From JBCDCY01 sp039180875 (lineage in GTDB: Bacteria; Pseudomonadota; Alphaproteobacteria; Rhodobacterales; Rhodobacteraceae): a stretch of DNA of 64,000 nt. The position numbers were made by a program, and so were the translations under genes. Positions 54,577 to 63,983 of this stretch are shown in pieces; position 1 is the stretch's first letter; the number at the start of each line of letters is the position of its first letter. The stretch covers positions 25,480 through 89,479 of the forward strand of contig JBCDCY010000015.1 of assembly GCA_039180875.1 (NCBI GenBank), in the 5' to 3' direction. Under the pieces are notes generated by a model. That model was not told the origin of the DNA. It did no database searches and was given only the letters and a program-made list of their open reading frames with translations.

Positions 54577-55707
54577 TCAGAGCGGGGGCAAGTCGCCTTC
54601 GGCCCGCTGGGTCTCGAAGTCGCGGACGAAGGCGGAGAGTGTGCCGGCGGCGATCGCCGCCCGGAGCCCTGCCATAAGCTCCTGATAGTAGTGGAGATTG
54701 TGCCAGGTCAGCAGCATCGAGGCGATGATCTCGCCGGCCTTGAAGGCATGATGCAGATAGGCACGGCTGTAGCCGGTGCAAGCCGGGCAGGTGCAATCGG
54801 GGTCGAGCGGGCGCGGGTCCTCGGCGTGGCGGGCGTTCTTGATGTTGATCGCCCCCCGCCGGGTAAGGGCCTGACCGGTGCGGCCGGAGCGGGAGGGGAG
54901 CACGCAGTCAAACATATCGATGCCACGGAGCACCGCGCCAACGATGTCGTCGGGCTTGCCCACGCCCATCAGGTAGCGCGGCTTGTCGGCCGGCAATTGC
55001 GCGGGCGCATAGTCGAGCACACCGAACATTGCGTCCTGCCCCTCCCCCACCGCCAGACCGCCGATGGCGTAGCCGTCGAAACCGATGCTTTTCAGCGCCT
55101 CGGCCGACTGGCCGCGCAGATCCTGCTCCAGCCCGCCCTGCTGGATGCCGAACAGGGCATGGCCCGGCCGGTCGCCGAAGGCATCGCGGCTCCGTGCCGC
55201 CCAGCGCATCGACAGCGCCATGCTCTCGGCAATCCGCTCCCGCGAGGCCGGCAGGGCCGGGCACTCGTCGAAGCACATCACGATGTCGGAACCCAGGAGG
55301 CGCTGGATCTCCATCGAGCGCTCCGGCGTCAGGTGATGCTCCGAGCCATCGATGTGGGAGCGGAACCGCACGCCCTCCTCATCCAGGCGGCGGAGATCGG
55401 CGAGGCTCATCACCTGAAAACCGCCGGAGTCAGTCAGGATCGGCCGCTCCCAGTTCATGAACCGATGCAGGCCGCCGAGCCGCGCCACCCGCTCCGCCCC
55501 CGGGCGCAGCATCAGGTGATAGGTGTTGCCGAGCAGGATATCGGCGCCGGTGGCCCGCACGCTCTCCGGCAGCATCGCCTTGACCGTGCCGGCGGTGCCC
55601 ACCGGCATGAAGGCCGGCGTGCGGATCTCGCCCCGCGGCGTCTGCACCACACCGGTCCGCGCCTTGCCGTCCGTGGCCAGCACCTCGAACCCGAAGCGTT
55701 GCGTCAC
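54577..55707 (-). CDS. tgt: Queuine tRNA-ribosyltransferase
   Basis: A 376-residue enzyme that exchanges guanine 34 for the queuine precursor in tRNAs with GUN anticodons. Motifs: ILTDSGGFQVMSL, the second catalytic Asp region DMFDCVLPSRSGR, and the zinc ligands in DPDCTCPACTGYSRAYLHH. The start is GTG, preceded by GGAG. Confidence 0.97.
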   Translation of the reverse strand: MTQRFGFEVLATDGKARTGVVQTPRGEIRTPAFMPVGTAGTVKAMLPESVRATGADILLGNTYHLMLRPGAERVARLGGLHRFMNWERPILTDSGGFQVMSLADLRRLDEEGVRFRSHIDGSEHHLTPERSMEIQRLLGSDIVMCFDECPALPASRERIAESMALSMRWAARSRDAFGDRPGHALFGIQQGGLEQDLRGQSAEALKSIGFDGYAIGGLAVGEGQDAMFGVLDYAPAQLPADKPRYLMGVGKPDDIVGAVLRGIDMFDCVLPSRSGRTGQALTRRGAINIKNARHAEDPRPLDPDCTCPACTGYSRAYLHHAFKAGEIIASMLLTWHNLHYYQELMAGLRAAIAAGTLSAFVRDFETQRAEGDLPPL

Positions 55708-55754
55708 CGACGGCTCCAGCTAGAGTGCGAGGCCGAGATGGGTGCCGGATTGCA

Positions 55755-56543
55755 ATGAGATCTCTTATTATCGGGGTGCGACTGTTTATCCGGCACGGCC
55801 TTATCCTCTTCGGCGTCATACCCCTTCTCGCCGCTTATCTGATGTGGTCGAGCTACGCTGACCAGGTGGCGGAGATCGCCGCCCTCGAAGCCTCCGGCGT
55901 CGTGGCAGAGGCAGTTCTGCATGGCAAGCTGACCCATCTGGCAGGGGGGCGGCAGCGCGATCCGGACAAGACGCATATTCTCATCTACCGCTATTCCACG
56001 GCCGGAGGCGACTACGAGTTTGAGCAGTCGGTGAGCGCATCCGTCTTCGCCGCGGCGGAACTGGGCGAGCGCCGTCCGCTCGTCACCCTCCCGGATGACC
56101 CGAGCGTGCGTCGTATCGGCGAGCCGGGCGACCTCGCCGGGCCGGACAACATCCTCCTCTATTTTGCGATTGCCCTGCTGGCATACGTGGTTTGGCACGT
56201 GGTCCGGACGCTTGTCTGGCTGCCTGGGGCAATACGCGCCACGACGGACGGGACGCTGAGACGCGCGATCGTGACCAGCGGTATGATCCGGGACGGCGAG
56301 GCGCCCCGCCACAATATCTTCGACATGGGCCGCGCAAAGGGCTTTCCGATCCTTCTCGAACGGCTTGCCTGGCGCTACACCGATCCCGATGGCGTCGAGC
56401 GGCGCGGTCGCTCTGCCCCTGGCGGGTCTTTCGCGTCAAGGAAGTACCACTACGGCGATCCGATCGATATCTACGAGCATCCCACCGATCCGGCACGATC
56501 CTACTGGAGCTATGACCTTTTCGCCGAGCCCCCGCCGCACTAG
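55755..56543 (+). CDS. DUF3592-like membrane protein
   Basis: A 262-residue protein. Two hydrophobic segments, LILFGVIPLLAAYLMWSSY near the N-terminus and ILLYFAIALLAYVVWHVV in the middle, flank a beta-rich domain (EAVLHGKLTHL, HILIYRYSTAGGDYEFEQ) that resembles DUF3592; a second similar beta domain follows the second helix. I chose the ATG at 55755; a GTG at 55725 is an alternative. It is divergent from tgt with a 47-base gap. Function unknown. Confidence 0.75.
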   Translation: MRSLIIGVRLFIRHGLILFGVIPLLAAYLMWSSYADQVAEIAALEASGVVAEAVLHGKLTHLAGGRQRDPDKTHILIYRYSTAGGDYEFEQSVSASVFAAAELGERRPLVTLPDDPSVRRIGEPGDLAGPDNILLYFAIALLAYVVWHVVRTLVWLPGAIRATTDGTLRRAIVTSGMIRDGEAPRHNIFDMGRAKGFPILLERLAWRYTDPDGVERRGRSAPGGSFASRKYHYGDPIDIYEHPTDPARSYWSYDLFAEPPPH

Positions 56544-56608
56544 CGCCCTGGACGGCTCGGCAGGCATTTCTTATATCTTCAGTCAGAAATCTCCGGGAAG
56601 GCGCGCGC

Positions 56609-56968
56609 ATGAATGCCGAGGCGCAGATGGAGGGGGCCCCCCTCATCCAACCGTCGTCGACCGACCACCCCCTCTATGACGAGGTGGTGGCGGCTTGCCG
56701 TTCGGTCTATGATCCGGAGATCCCGGTTAACATCTACGATCTCGGCCTGGTCTACACCATCGAGATCGACGAGGCGGCGAATGTGCGCGTGCTGATGACC
56801 TTGACCGCGCCCGGCTGTCCGGTGGCTGGAGAGATGCCGGGCTGGGTCGCCGATGCCATTGCGCCGGTGCCGGGGGTGCAGACCGTCGACGTCATGCTGG
56901 TGTGGGAGCCGCCCTGGGGCATGGACATGCTCTCGGACGAGGCGCGGCTCGAGCTCGGCTTTATGTGA
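56609..56968 (+). CDS. DUF59 family Fe-S cluster assembly protein (SufT/PaaD-like)
   Basis: A 119-residue protein with the DUF59 core: VYDPEIPVNIYDLGLVYTIE and TLTAPGCPVAGEMPGWV, where the Cys is the family's conserved residue. It helps mature Fe-S proteins, and is often encoded at the end of the SUF operon. The HesB-type gene follows at 12 bases; the rest of the SUF genes are not in the window. Confidence 0.92.
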   Translation: MNAEAQMEGAPLIQPSSTDHPLYDEVVAACRSVYDPEIPVNIYDLGLVYTIEIDEAANVRVLMTLTAPGCPVAGEMPGWVADAIAPVPGVQTVDVMLVWEPPWGMDMLSDEARLELGFM

Positions 56969-56980
56969 GGAACGGCACCG

Positions 56981-57325
56981 ATGTTCGCGATCCCCGGCAA
57001 GCAGGCCGTCACCCTCACCCCCTCCGCGGTTTCCCAGATCCGTCGGCTGATGGAGAGCGGGGCCAAGCAAGGCCTGCGCATCGGCGTGAAGAAGGGCGGC
57101 TGCGCCGGCATGGAATACACCATGGACTATGTCGATGACATCGACCCGCATGACGAGGTGGTGGAGCAGGACGGCGCCCGGGTGATGATCGCGCCGATGG
57201 CGCAGATGTTCCTGTTCGGGACGGAGATCGACTACAAGACCTCGCTGCTCGAGTCCGGCTTCGACTTCCGCAATCCCAACGTCACCGACACCTGCGGCTG
57301 CGGCGTCTCCATAAAGTTCGCCTAG
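56981..57325 (+). CDS. sufA: HesB/IscA family iron-sulfur cluster assembly protein (SufA-like)
   Basis: A 114-residue A-type carrier. The three conserved cysteines are in KKGGCAGMEY and DTCGCGVSI. It accepts and passes on Fe-S clusters. It is probably co-transcribed with the DUF59 gene. Confidence 0.92.
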   Translation: MFAIPGKQAVTLTPSAVSQIRRLMESGAKQGLRIGVKKGGCAGMEYTMDYVDDIDPHDEVVEQDGARVMIAPMAQMFLFGTEIDYKTSLLESGFDFRNPNVTDTCGCGVSIKFA

Positions 57326-57397
57326 GGCCGCTCGGCCCTTGACGCCGCCGCCCCGCGCCTCCTAACCCAGACCGATATCTGCTTGGGGGAGGGAGCC

Positions 57398-58147
57398 ATG
57401 GCGGCGCGTCGTCCGTTCGTTGCCGGCAATTGGAAGATGAACGGCCTGCGCTCGGCGGTGGCGGAGGTTGACGCCATGCTGGCAGAGGGCGTGCCGGACG
57501 GCGTCGAGGTCGCCATCTGCCCGCCGGCCACCCTGGTCGGTCCGATGGCGGCCTGGCTCGCCGATGCGCCGGTCGAGGTGGGCGGCCAGGATTGCCATGC
57601 CGCCGCCTCCGGCGCCCATACCGGCGATATCGCGGCCGAGATGCTGGCCGATGCCGGCGCGAGCCTGGTGATCCTCGGCCACTCCGAGCGGCGCCAGAAC
57701 CATGGGGAGGGCTCGGCCGAGATTGCCGAGAAGGTGGCCGCTGCCTGGCGCGCCGATCTCCGCGCCATCCTCTGCGTCGGCGAGACGGAGGTGGAGCGCG
57801 ACGCCGGCCAGGCAGTGGGCACCGTGACGCTGCAGCTCAGCCAATCCCTGCCGGCCGGGGCGACGGCGGTGAACACCGTCATCGCCTACGAGCCCGTCTG
57901 GGCCATCGGCACAGGCCGCACCCCGACGCTCGCCGAGATCGCCGAGATGCACCAGGCTATGCGCAGCCATCTGGCCGACCAGCTCGATCCGGCGGCGGCC
58001 GGGGCGATCCGCCTGATCTACGGCGGATCGGTCAAGCCGGCCAACGCAGCGGAGATCTTCGCCATCGACGACGTGGACGGTGGCCTGATCGGCGGGGCCT
58101 CCCTCCGCGCTGCCGACTTTCTGCCGATCATCAAGGCGGCCTCCTGA
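57398..58147 (+). CDS. tpiA: Triosephosphate isomerase
   Basis: A 249-residue TIM-barrel enzyme. Catalytic residues: Lys in AGNWKMNG, His in ILGHSERRQNHGE and Glu in AYEPVWAIGTGRTP; loop GGSVKP binds phosphate. The ATG at 57398 has GGGGGAGGGAG upstream. It converts glyceraldehyde 3-phosphate and dihydroxyacetone phosphate. Confidence 0.97.
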   Translation: MAARRPFVAGNWKMNGLRSAVAEVDAMLAEGVPDGVEVAICPPATLVGPMAAWLADAPVEVGGQDCHAAASGAHTGDIAAEMLADAGASLVILGHSERRQNHGEGSAEIAEKVAAAWRADLRAILCVGETEVERDAGQAVGTVTLQLSQSLPAGATAVNTVIAYEPVWAIGTGRTPTLAEIAEMHQAMRSHLADQLDPAAAGAIRLIYGGSVKPANAAEIFAIDDVDGGLIGGASLRAADFLPIIKAAS

Positions 58148-58246
58148 GGCTGGCACTGGCCTGTCGCATCCCGAAAGACCGCGGCGCTGGCGGAGCGGCC
58201 GCGCGCCGCCTATGACAGGCATCGGTTGGCGAGGATGGGCGGCAGC

Positions 58247-58849
58247 ATGGCAGAGGGCGGCGGCGAGGCGGTGGAGCGCCTGATCGAACTGATGGCGAAG
58301 CTGCCGGGCCTCGGCCCCCGCTCCGCCCGCCGCGCCGTCCTGCAGATGATCCGCAAGCGCCAGCTGCTGCTCGAACCGCTCGCTGCCAGCCTGGCGGAGG
58401 TCGCGGCGACGGTCAGCACCTGTGTCACCTGCGGCAACATCGCGACCGGGACGCAATGCACGATCTGCCTTGACCAGACCCGCGACGGGACGTTGCTGTG
58501 CGTGGTCGAGGATGTGGCCGACCTCTGGGCGATCGAGCGGGCAGGTGCCTTTGGCGGGCGCTACCACGTGCTGGGCGGCGTGCTTTCCGCGCTCGACGGC
58601 ATCGGGCCGGAGGATCTGGGGGTGCCGCGCCTACTCAAACGAGTGCAGGAGGCCGGGGTGCGGGAAGTCATCCTCGCCCTCAACGCCACGGTCGACGGTC
58701 AGACGACCGCACATTACCTCGCCGAGCAGATGGAGGGGCTGGGGATCGCCACCTCCTCCCTCGCGCAGGGCGTGCCGATCGGGGGAGAGCTCGACTATCT
58801 CGACGACGGTACGATCGGCGCGGCGCTCCGGGCCCGGCGGCGGCTTTAA
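58247..58849 (+). CDS. recR: Recombination protein RecR
   Basis: A 200-residue RecFOR pathway protein. It has an N-terminal helix-hairpin-helix (MAKLPGLGPRSARRAVLQM), a four-cysteine zinc finger (CVTCGNIATGTQCTIC) and a Toprim domain (LLCVVEDVADLWAIE). I chose the ATG at 58247 with GAGG upstream; an ATG at 58235 or TTG at 58226 would add a few residues. It loads RecA at gaps. Confidence 0.95.
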   Translation: MAEGGGEAVERLIELMAKLPGLGPRSARRAVLQMIRKRQLLLEPLAASLAEVAATVSTCVTCGNIATGTQCTICLDQTRDGTLLCVVEDVADLWAIERAGAFGGRYHVLGGVLSALDGIGPEDLGVPRLLKRVQEAGVREVILALNATVDGQTTAHYLAEQMEGLGIATSSLAQGVPIGGELDYLDDGTIGAALRARRRL

Positions 58850-58853
58850 CCTA

Positions 58854-58896
58854 TTGGGCGAAGAGTCCACAAACGCCACTCTTCAGCCCAACTTTT
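58854..58896 (+). terminator. Rho-independent terminator after recR
   Basis: TTGGGCGAAGAGT pairs with ACTCTTC-A-GCCCAA: 13 pairs with one bulged base and an 11-base loop, followed by CTTTTA. Confidence 0.75.
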
Positions 58897-58957
58897 ACCC
58901 GGTTTTAACGGCTCACTCTCACCCTGAGGGGAAAACGAACTGTGAGGGGAGAGGGCC

Positions 58958-59479
58958 ATGGGTTCGTGGCGACGACTGCTTCTGGCTGCTTTGGCGGCAC
59001 CGGCATTCATGGCCTCGGCTGCGACGGCGCAGGTGACCACCACCACGCCGATTTTCGAGATCGAGATTCGTGAGACCGCCGGCCGGGGGGAAGCGCTGCG
59101 CTCGTTCTGGGGCGCGCGCGACCACATGCAGCCGGGCTCCATGACCGTCGCCTTCGGCGCCCGGGCCGACATGAGCAACAGCGGCGGCGTCGCCTACGGC
59201 CTCGGCTGGGCCGAGACGCGGCTCGCCGGCCGGTCGGACCGTGTGGGCCTCTGGGCCGGCGCCTTCGCCGGGATCGCCAACACCGCCCGCATGGACCCGA
59301 CGGAGGCCCGGGCCCTGGGCGCCCGCACCAGCGACGGCGATTTCGGCGCCATCGTGGTGATGGCCGGGCCGCAGATCGCCGTGCGCATGCAGGAGAAGAT
59401 GGAGCTGCGCATGCGCGCGGTCTTCGGCACCGAGGGATTCGCGCCGGCCATGACCATGCAGTTCGGCTACCGCTTCTGA
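58958..59479 (+). CDS. Putative outer-membrane beta-barrel protein
   Basis: A 173-residue exported protein. Signal peptide LLLAALAAPAFMASAATAQ; alternating hydrophobic strands follow (TVAFGARADMSNSG, GVAYGLGWAETRL, GLWAGAFAGIA), and the protein ends in FGYRF, a C-terminal phenylalanine as in outer-membrane barrels. It has GAGGGGAGAGGG upstream. Unknown function. Its 3' end overlaps the convergent EamA gene by 13 bases. Confidence 0.75.
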   Translation: MGSWRRLLLAALAAPAFMASAATAQVTTTTPIFEIEIRETAGRGEALRSFWGARDHMQPGSMTVAFGARADMSNSGGVAYGLGWAETRLAGRSDRVGLWAGAFAGIANTARMDPTEARALGARTSDGDFGAIVVMAGPQIAVRMQEKMELRMRAVFGTEGFAPAMTMQFGYRF

Positions 59480-60393
59480 GCCTCGCGCCGCGCGATGTAG
59501 AGCGTGGCGCCGACGATGATCGCGGCACCGAGCAGCGTCGCGCCATCCGGCGTCTCGTCGAACAGCACATAGGCCGCGGCGCCGATGGAGACGAGCCTGA
59601 GATAGCTGACTGGGGCGAGGATCGAGGCCTCGCCCAACCGGTAGGCCTGTATGTCGGCGACATTGCGCAGACCGCCCGAGAACACCAGCAGCAGCGTCGT
59701 CAGCACGCCGAGCAGGCCCACCGGCAGCTGCCAGATCGGCACCGCGAAGGGCAGCGCCACCACGACCGAGATGACCACCGAAGAGACGAAGGTCGACATC
59801 GGCCCGTCCGCCACCGCCAGCGCCCGCGACATCGTCAGGGCGAAGGCGAACAGCATTGACGAGGCGAGCGCCGCGAACATCGCGGGATCGGCCGGCACGA
59901 CCCCGGGGCGCAGGATCACCAACGCCCCGGCAAAGCCCGCCACGATGGCCGCCACACGACGCGGCCCCACCCGCTCCCCCTGCAGCAGCACCGCCAGCAG
60001 CGTCGCCCAGATCGGCGCGGTGAAGAACAGCACCACCGCCGTCGCCAGCGGCAACTCGGCGATGGCGTAGAAGCCGAGCATGGTCGAGACGCCGATACAG
60101 CCGCCGCGCAGCAGATGCTGGCGCGGCCGGCTGAAGCGCAGCGACCCGCGCAGCCCGGGCGACACCAGCAGCACCGGCAGAAGCAGCAGCACCGTCACCC
60201 CGGCCCGCAGCAGCAGGATCATCGGGCTCTCTACCTCGAGCGAGAGCTGACGCACCGCCACCGTCATCGCCGTCGCCCCCAGGACCGAGACCAGGAGCCA
60301 GGCAATACCGCGCATGTTGTCGACCGCCGGCCGCTCGGGTGTCGGATCGAGGGGCGCGGGTTGGAGATCGGCGGGGGGCATGGAAGAGCCCAT
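59467..60393 (-). CDS. EamA/DMT superfamily transporter
   Basis: A 308-residue membrane protein with ten predicted helices in two EamA halves (about 35-165 and 180-300). The halves carry AELPLATAVVLFFTAPIWAT and LGEASILAPVSYLRLVSI, the matching conserved segments. The start is uncertain: ATG at 60393, 60381 or 60315. The substrate is unknown, typically a metabolite or amino acid exporter. Confidence 0.88.
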   Translation of the reverse strand: MGSSMPPADLQPAPLDPTPERPAVDNMRGIAWLLVSVLGATAMTVAVRQLSLEVESPMILLLRAGVTVLLLLPVLLVSPGLRGSLRFSRPRQHLLRGGCIGVSTMLGFYAIAELPLATAVVLFFTAPIWATLLAVLLQGERVGPRRVAAIVAGFAGALVILRPGVVPADPAMFAALASSMLFAFALTMSRALAVADGPMSTFVSSVVISVVVALPFAVPIWQLPVGLLGVLTTLLLVFSGGLRNVADIQAYRLGEASILAPVSYLRLVSIGAAAYVLFDETPDGATLLGAAIIVGATLYIARREAQKR

Positions 60394-60495
60394 CGCGGCC
60401 CATCGCCGCGCGGTCAAGCGATTTTCTGCCCTAGCCTTTTCCGGCTGCTTAAGGTGACATGCCGGCTGACAGCGACGAAGGGATCGGACCTCTCC

Positions 60496-61305
60496 ATGCG
60501 CCGCCTGCTCGCCACGCTCGCGCTCCTCGCGCTCGGCCTCCCGGCCTTCGCCGGGCCGATGGCCGACCGCTGCCGCGACGACAAGGGGCAGATCGAGAAC
60601 GCCGTCGCTTTCTGCCTCCAGGCGCTCCGCATGGAGCGGCTGGACGGGGCGGAGCGTGCCGCGGTGCATCTCCGCCTCGGCGATCTCTTCTACACGCTCC
60701 GCCGCACGCCCCAGGCGATCGAGATGTACGATGCCGCCGCGGCGGAGGACCCGAGCCGCGTCGAGATCTTCATCGGCCGGGCCAAGGCCCATGCCCGCCT
60801 CGGCGACGATCAGGCAGCGCTCGCGGACTATGCCAGCGCCCTGCAGCTCCGCCCGGCCCATGTCGGCGCCCGCAATGCCCGCGGCGTGTTCTTCCTGGAA
60901 CGTGACGCGCCGGAACGGGCCATCGAAGACTTCGAGCTTGCCCTGGCCGCCGATCCCGACAACGGGGATCTGTGGTTCAACCGCGGCCTTGCGGCCCGCA
61001 AGCTCGGCCGCGCCGGCGAGGCGGTGCGCGATTTCAGCGCCGCGATCCGGGCCAACGACGGGGACGCGGCGGCCTGGCTGAACCGCGGCCTCGCCCAGGC
61101 CGACAACAACCCGGAACAGGCGATCTCCGACATGACGGCAGCGATCCGCAAGGCGCCGGAATACGCCGAGGCCTTCGCCGAGCGCGGCCGCCTGCGCGAG
61201 GCGCTCGGCCGCACGGGCCCGGCCAACCAGGACTTCATGCGCGCCTTCGAGCTCGGCTATCAAGCCGAATGGCTGGTGGAGCGGATCAACAACCTCCGCC
61301 GCTGA
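60496..61305 (+). CDS. Secreted tetratricopeptide repeat protein
   Basis: A 269-residue exported protein (signal peptide MRRLLATLALLALGLPAFAG). About six TPR units follow, for example AAVHLRLGDLFYTLRRTPQA, AHVGARNARGVFFLERDAPE, GDLWFNRGLAARKLGRAGEA and AEAFAERGRLREALGRTGPA. It is a periplasmic protein-protein interaction module with unknown partner. It has AAGGGATCGG upstream. Confidence 0.85.
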   Translation: MRRLLATLALLALGLPAFAGPMADRCRDDKGQIENAVAFCLQALRMERLDGAERAAVHLRLGDLFYTLRRTPQAIEMYDAAAAEDPSRVEIFIGRAKAHARLGDDQAALADYASALQLRPAHVGARNARGVFFLERDAPERAIEDFELALAADPDNGDLWFNRGLAARKLGRAGEAVRDFSAAIRANDGDAAAWLNRGLAQADNNPEQAISDMTAAIRKAPEYAEAFAERGRLREALGRTGPANQDFMRAFELGYQAEWLVERINNLRR

Positions 61306-61356
61306 GCGGTCTGGCCTGCCAGGGCGTCGTCGCGCCCGGGCCCGGCGCCGCACGTC

Positions 61357-61420
61357 GGATATTTGAACCACTGCGAAAGCCATGGGCTTTCTTGCCGGCC
61401 CAAATATCTCCGCCGGAGGC
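61357..61420. repeat. Intergenic palindromic repeat, copy 2
   Basis: GGATATTTGAACCACTGCGA, then AAGCCATGGGCTTT, and a right arm CTTGCCGGCCCAAATATC followed by CGCCGGAGGC. It has the same plan as copy 1 and lies between convergent genes (TPR protein and pheT). The central AAGCCATGGGCTTT forms its own short stem. Confidence 0.65.
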
Positions 61421-61461
61421 AAAGGACGCTGCCGCGACCCCGCCGGCCCGGCAGGTTGGTG

Positions 61462-63891
61462 TCACGATCGCAGCGTCGCGCCGGTCGCCTTTTCCACCGC
61501 CGCCACGACCTTGGCCGCCACCGCGTCGATCTCCGCGTCGGTCAGCGTCGCCGTCTGGGGCTCCAGCCGCACGGTGATCGCCACCGATTTCCGCCCGGCG
61601 CCGAGCTGCGCCTCGGCCTTCGCCCCCTCGAACAGGTCGAAGACGTCGGCCCGGGCGATCAGGGCCTTGTCGGCGGCCCGGGCGGCGCGAAGGATATTGT
61701 CCGCCTCCACCCCGGCATCGACGACGAAGGCAAAGTCGCGCTCCACCGCCTGGAAGTCCGAGACCTGGAGCGCCGGGCGGGTCGCGCCCTTGGCCCGCGG
61801 CATCGGCGGCGCTTCGACCTGGATGGTGAAGGCGACGGCGGGACCCTTCACCTCCATCGCCTCGAGGATGCGTGGATGCAGTTTGCCGAAGGCCGCCAGC
61901 ACGTTCTTCGGCCCGAGCGACAGGATGGCGGAGCGGCCCGGGTGGAACCAGCCGGGCGCCTCCCGCCGCACCATCAGGCGGCCGGTATCGACGCCAATGG
62001 CGGCGAGCGCCGCCTCGACATCGGCCTTGGCGTCATAGAGGTCGATCGGCCGGTGCGTGCCGTGGGGCGAGCGCGGCCCGCTCGCACCAGTGCGGAGGCC
62101 GGTGGCCTGCACTGCCTGCTCCCCCGGCTCGCCGCCCGCGAAGGCCGGGCCGATCTCGAAGAGTGCCAGATCGGCGAAGCCGCGCGCCTGGTTTCGCGAC
62201 GCGGCCGCCAGCAGCCCGGGCAGCAGATCGGGGCGCATATGACTCATCTCGCTGGAGATCGGGTTCTCCAGCGCCCGGTCATCGGCGCCGTCGAAGAGCG
62301 CCGCGGTCGCGCGGTCGATGAAGGAATAGGTGACGCATTCGTTGAAGCCGAGTGCGGCGATGGTCCGCCTCAGCGTCGCCGTCCGGCGCTGCATCGGCGT
62401 CAGCACGGGGCGGGTGACGCCGCTGCTCGTCCGGGTCATCGGCCGGCCCTCGAGCTTCGTCAGCGAAGCGACACGGGCGATCTCCTCCACCAGATCGGCC
62501 TCGCCCTGCACATCCGGCCGCCAGGGGGGCACGCCGACGTTGAGGCGCGCGCCCGCATCCTCCGGCGTGAAGCCGAGGCTTTCGAGGATGCGCACCTGCT
62601 CGGGCCGCGCGATCTCCATCCCCACCAGGCTTTCGACGCGCACCGGGTCGAGGGGGTAGCTCCGCGCCGTATCCGGGATCGCGCCGGCGACCACCACCTC
62701 CGACGGCTCGCCGCCGCAAAGGTCGAGCACCATGCGGGTGGCGAGCTCCAAACCTTCGGGGATGAACTCGGGGTCCACGCCCCGCTCGAAGCGGTAGCGG
62801 GCGTCGGAGTTGATCTTCAGCTTCCGCCCTGTCGTGGCCGTGCGGATCTGGTCGAAATAGGCGCATTCGATGAAGACGCTCGTCGTCTCCTCCGTGCAGC
62901 CCGTCTCCTCGCCCCCCATCACACCGCCGAGCCCCTCGACCCCGGCATCGTCGCAGATCGCCACCATCTCGGCATCCAGCGCATAGGTCTTGCCGTCGAG
63001 GGCCAGCACCTCCTCCCCCTCCTTGCCCAGGCGGACGTGAATGTCACCGCTCACCTTGTCGGCGTCGAAGACGTGGAGCGGGCGGGCGCGGTCGTAGGTC
63101 AGATAGTTGGTCATATCGACCAGCGCGGAGATCGGGCGGAGGCCGATGGCCTGCAGCCGCTGCTGCAGCCAGCGCGGGCTCGGGCCGTTCTTCACGCCGC
63201 GAATGTGACGGCCGTAGAAGACCGGGCAGGCTTTGTCGGCCACATCCGGCATCAAGCGAACACCGATGGGGCTCGCATAGGCGCCCGGCACCGCCTCCGT
63301 CGCCGGGGTGATCACGCTGCCGAGGCCACGGGCCGCCAGATCCCGGGCGATCCCCGCGACGCCGAGGGCATCGGGGCGGTTCGGCGTGATCTTGATGTAG
63401 ATCATCGGATCGTTGGCGCCGATCAGGTCGATATACTTGACGCCGAGCGGCGTGTCGGCGGGCAGTTCGATTATCCCCTCATGGTCGTCGGAGACCTGAA
63501 GCTCACGCTCCGAGCAGAGCATCCCGTTCGACTCGACCCCCCGGATCACGCCGGGCTTCAGATCCACGCCCGTACCCGGGATATGGGTGCCGGGCGGGGC
63601 GAAGACGCCGATCATGCCGGTCCTGGCATTGGGGGCACCGCAGATCACCTGCACCTCCTCCGTCGGCCCGTCTGGGCCGGCCCAGACCTCCACCCGGCAG
63701 ACGCGCAGGCGGTCGGCATTGGGGTGCTGGCTCGCCTCGATGACGCGGCAGGTGCGGAAAGGGCCGAGGGTGGCATCGGGGTCCGAGACGTCCTCGACCT
63801 CGAGGCCGAGATCGGTGAGAGTCTCGAGGATCTCGGCGAGGCTCGCCTCGGTCTCAAGATGCTCCTTCAGCCAGGAGAGGGTGAATTTCAT
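61462..63891 (-). CDS. pheT: Phenylalanine--tRNA ligase beta subunit
   Basis: An 809-residue subunit. It opens MKFTLSWLKEHLETEASL; a tRNA-binding (EMAP-like) domain follows (CRVIEASQHPNADRLRVCRV), then B3/B4 editing (RGVKNGPSPRWLQQRLQAIG), B5 and a C-terminal anticodon-binding FDX-ACB domain (SDFQAVERDFAFVV). The alpha subunit gene should lie just beyond the right edge. Confidence 0.97.
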   Translation of the reverse strand: MKFTLSWLKEHLETEASLAEILETLTDLGLEVEDVSDPDATLGPFRTCRVIEASQHPNADRLRVCRVEVWAGPDGPTEEVQVICGAPNARTGMIGVFAPPGTHIPGTGVDLKPGVIRGVESNGMLCSERELQVSDDHEGIIELPADTPLGVKYIDLIGANDPMIYIKITPNRPDALGVAGIARDLAARGLGSVITPATEAVPGAYASPIGVRLMPDVADKACPVFYGRHIRGVKNGPSPRWLQQRLQAIGLRPISALVDMTNYLTYDRARPLHVFDADKVSGDIHVRLGKEGEEVLALDGKTYALDAEMVAICDDAGVEGLGGVMGGEETGCTEETTSVFIECAYFDQIRTATTGRKLKINSDARYRFERGVDPEFIPEGLELATRMVLDLCGGEPSEVVVAGAIPDTARSYPLDPVRVESLVGMEIARPEQVRILESLGFTPEDAGARLNVGVPPWRPDVQGEADLVEEIARVASLTKLEGRPMTRTSSGVTRPVLTPMQRRTATLRRTIAALGFNECVTYSFIDRATAALFDGADDRALENPISSEMSHMRPDLLPGLLAAASRNQARGFADLALFEIGPAFAGGEPGEQAVQATGLRTGASGPRSPHGTHRPIDLYDAKADVEAALAAIGVDTGRLMVRREAPGWFHPGRSAILSLGPKNVLAAFGKLHPRILEAMEVKGPAVAFTIQVEAPPMPRAKGATRPALQVSDFQAVERDFAFVVDAGVEADNILRAARAADKALIARADVFDLFEGAKAEAQLGAGRKSVAITVRLEPQTATLTDAEIDAVAAKVVAAVEKATGATLRS

Positions 63892-63962
63892 CGGTCCGTC
63901 CTTCGCCGCCTCGGCGCGTTTTAGCCGCCGGGTCGGCGATGTCTACAGGGAGCGGGGAGGAG

Positions 63963-63983
63963 GCCCCGGATCAGGTCCGGGGC
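63963..63983. repeat. REP-like palindrome at the right edge
   Basis: GCCCCGGA and TCCGGGGC form a perfect 8-base stem around TCAGG. Palindromes of this kind are common dispersed elements in GC-rich alphaproteobacteria. It lies in the pheT upstream gap. Confidence 0.55.
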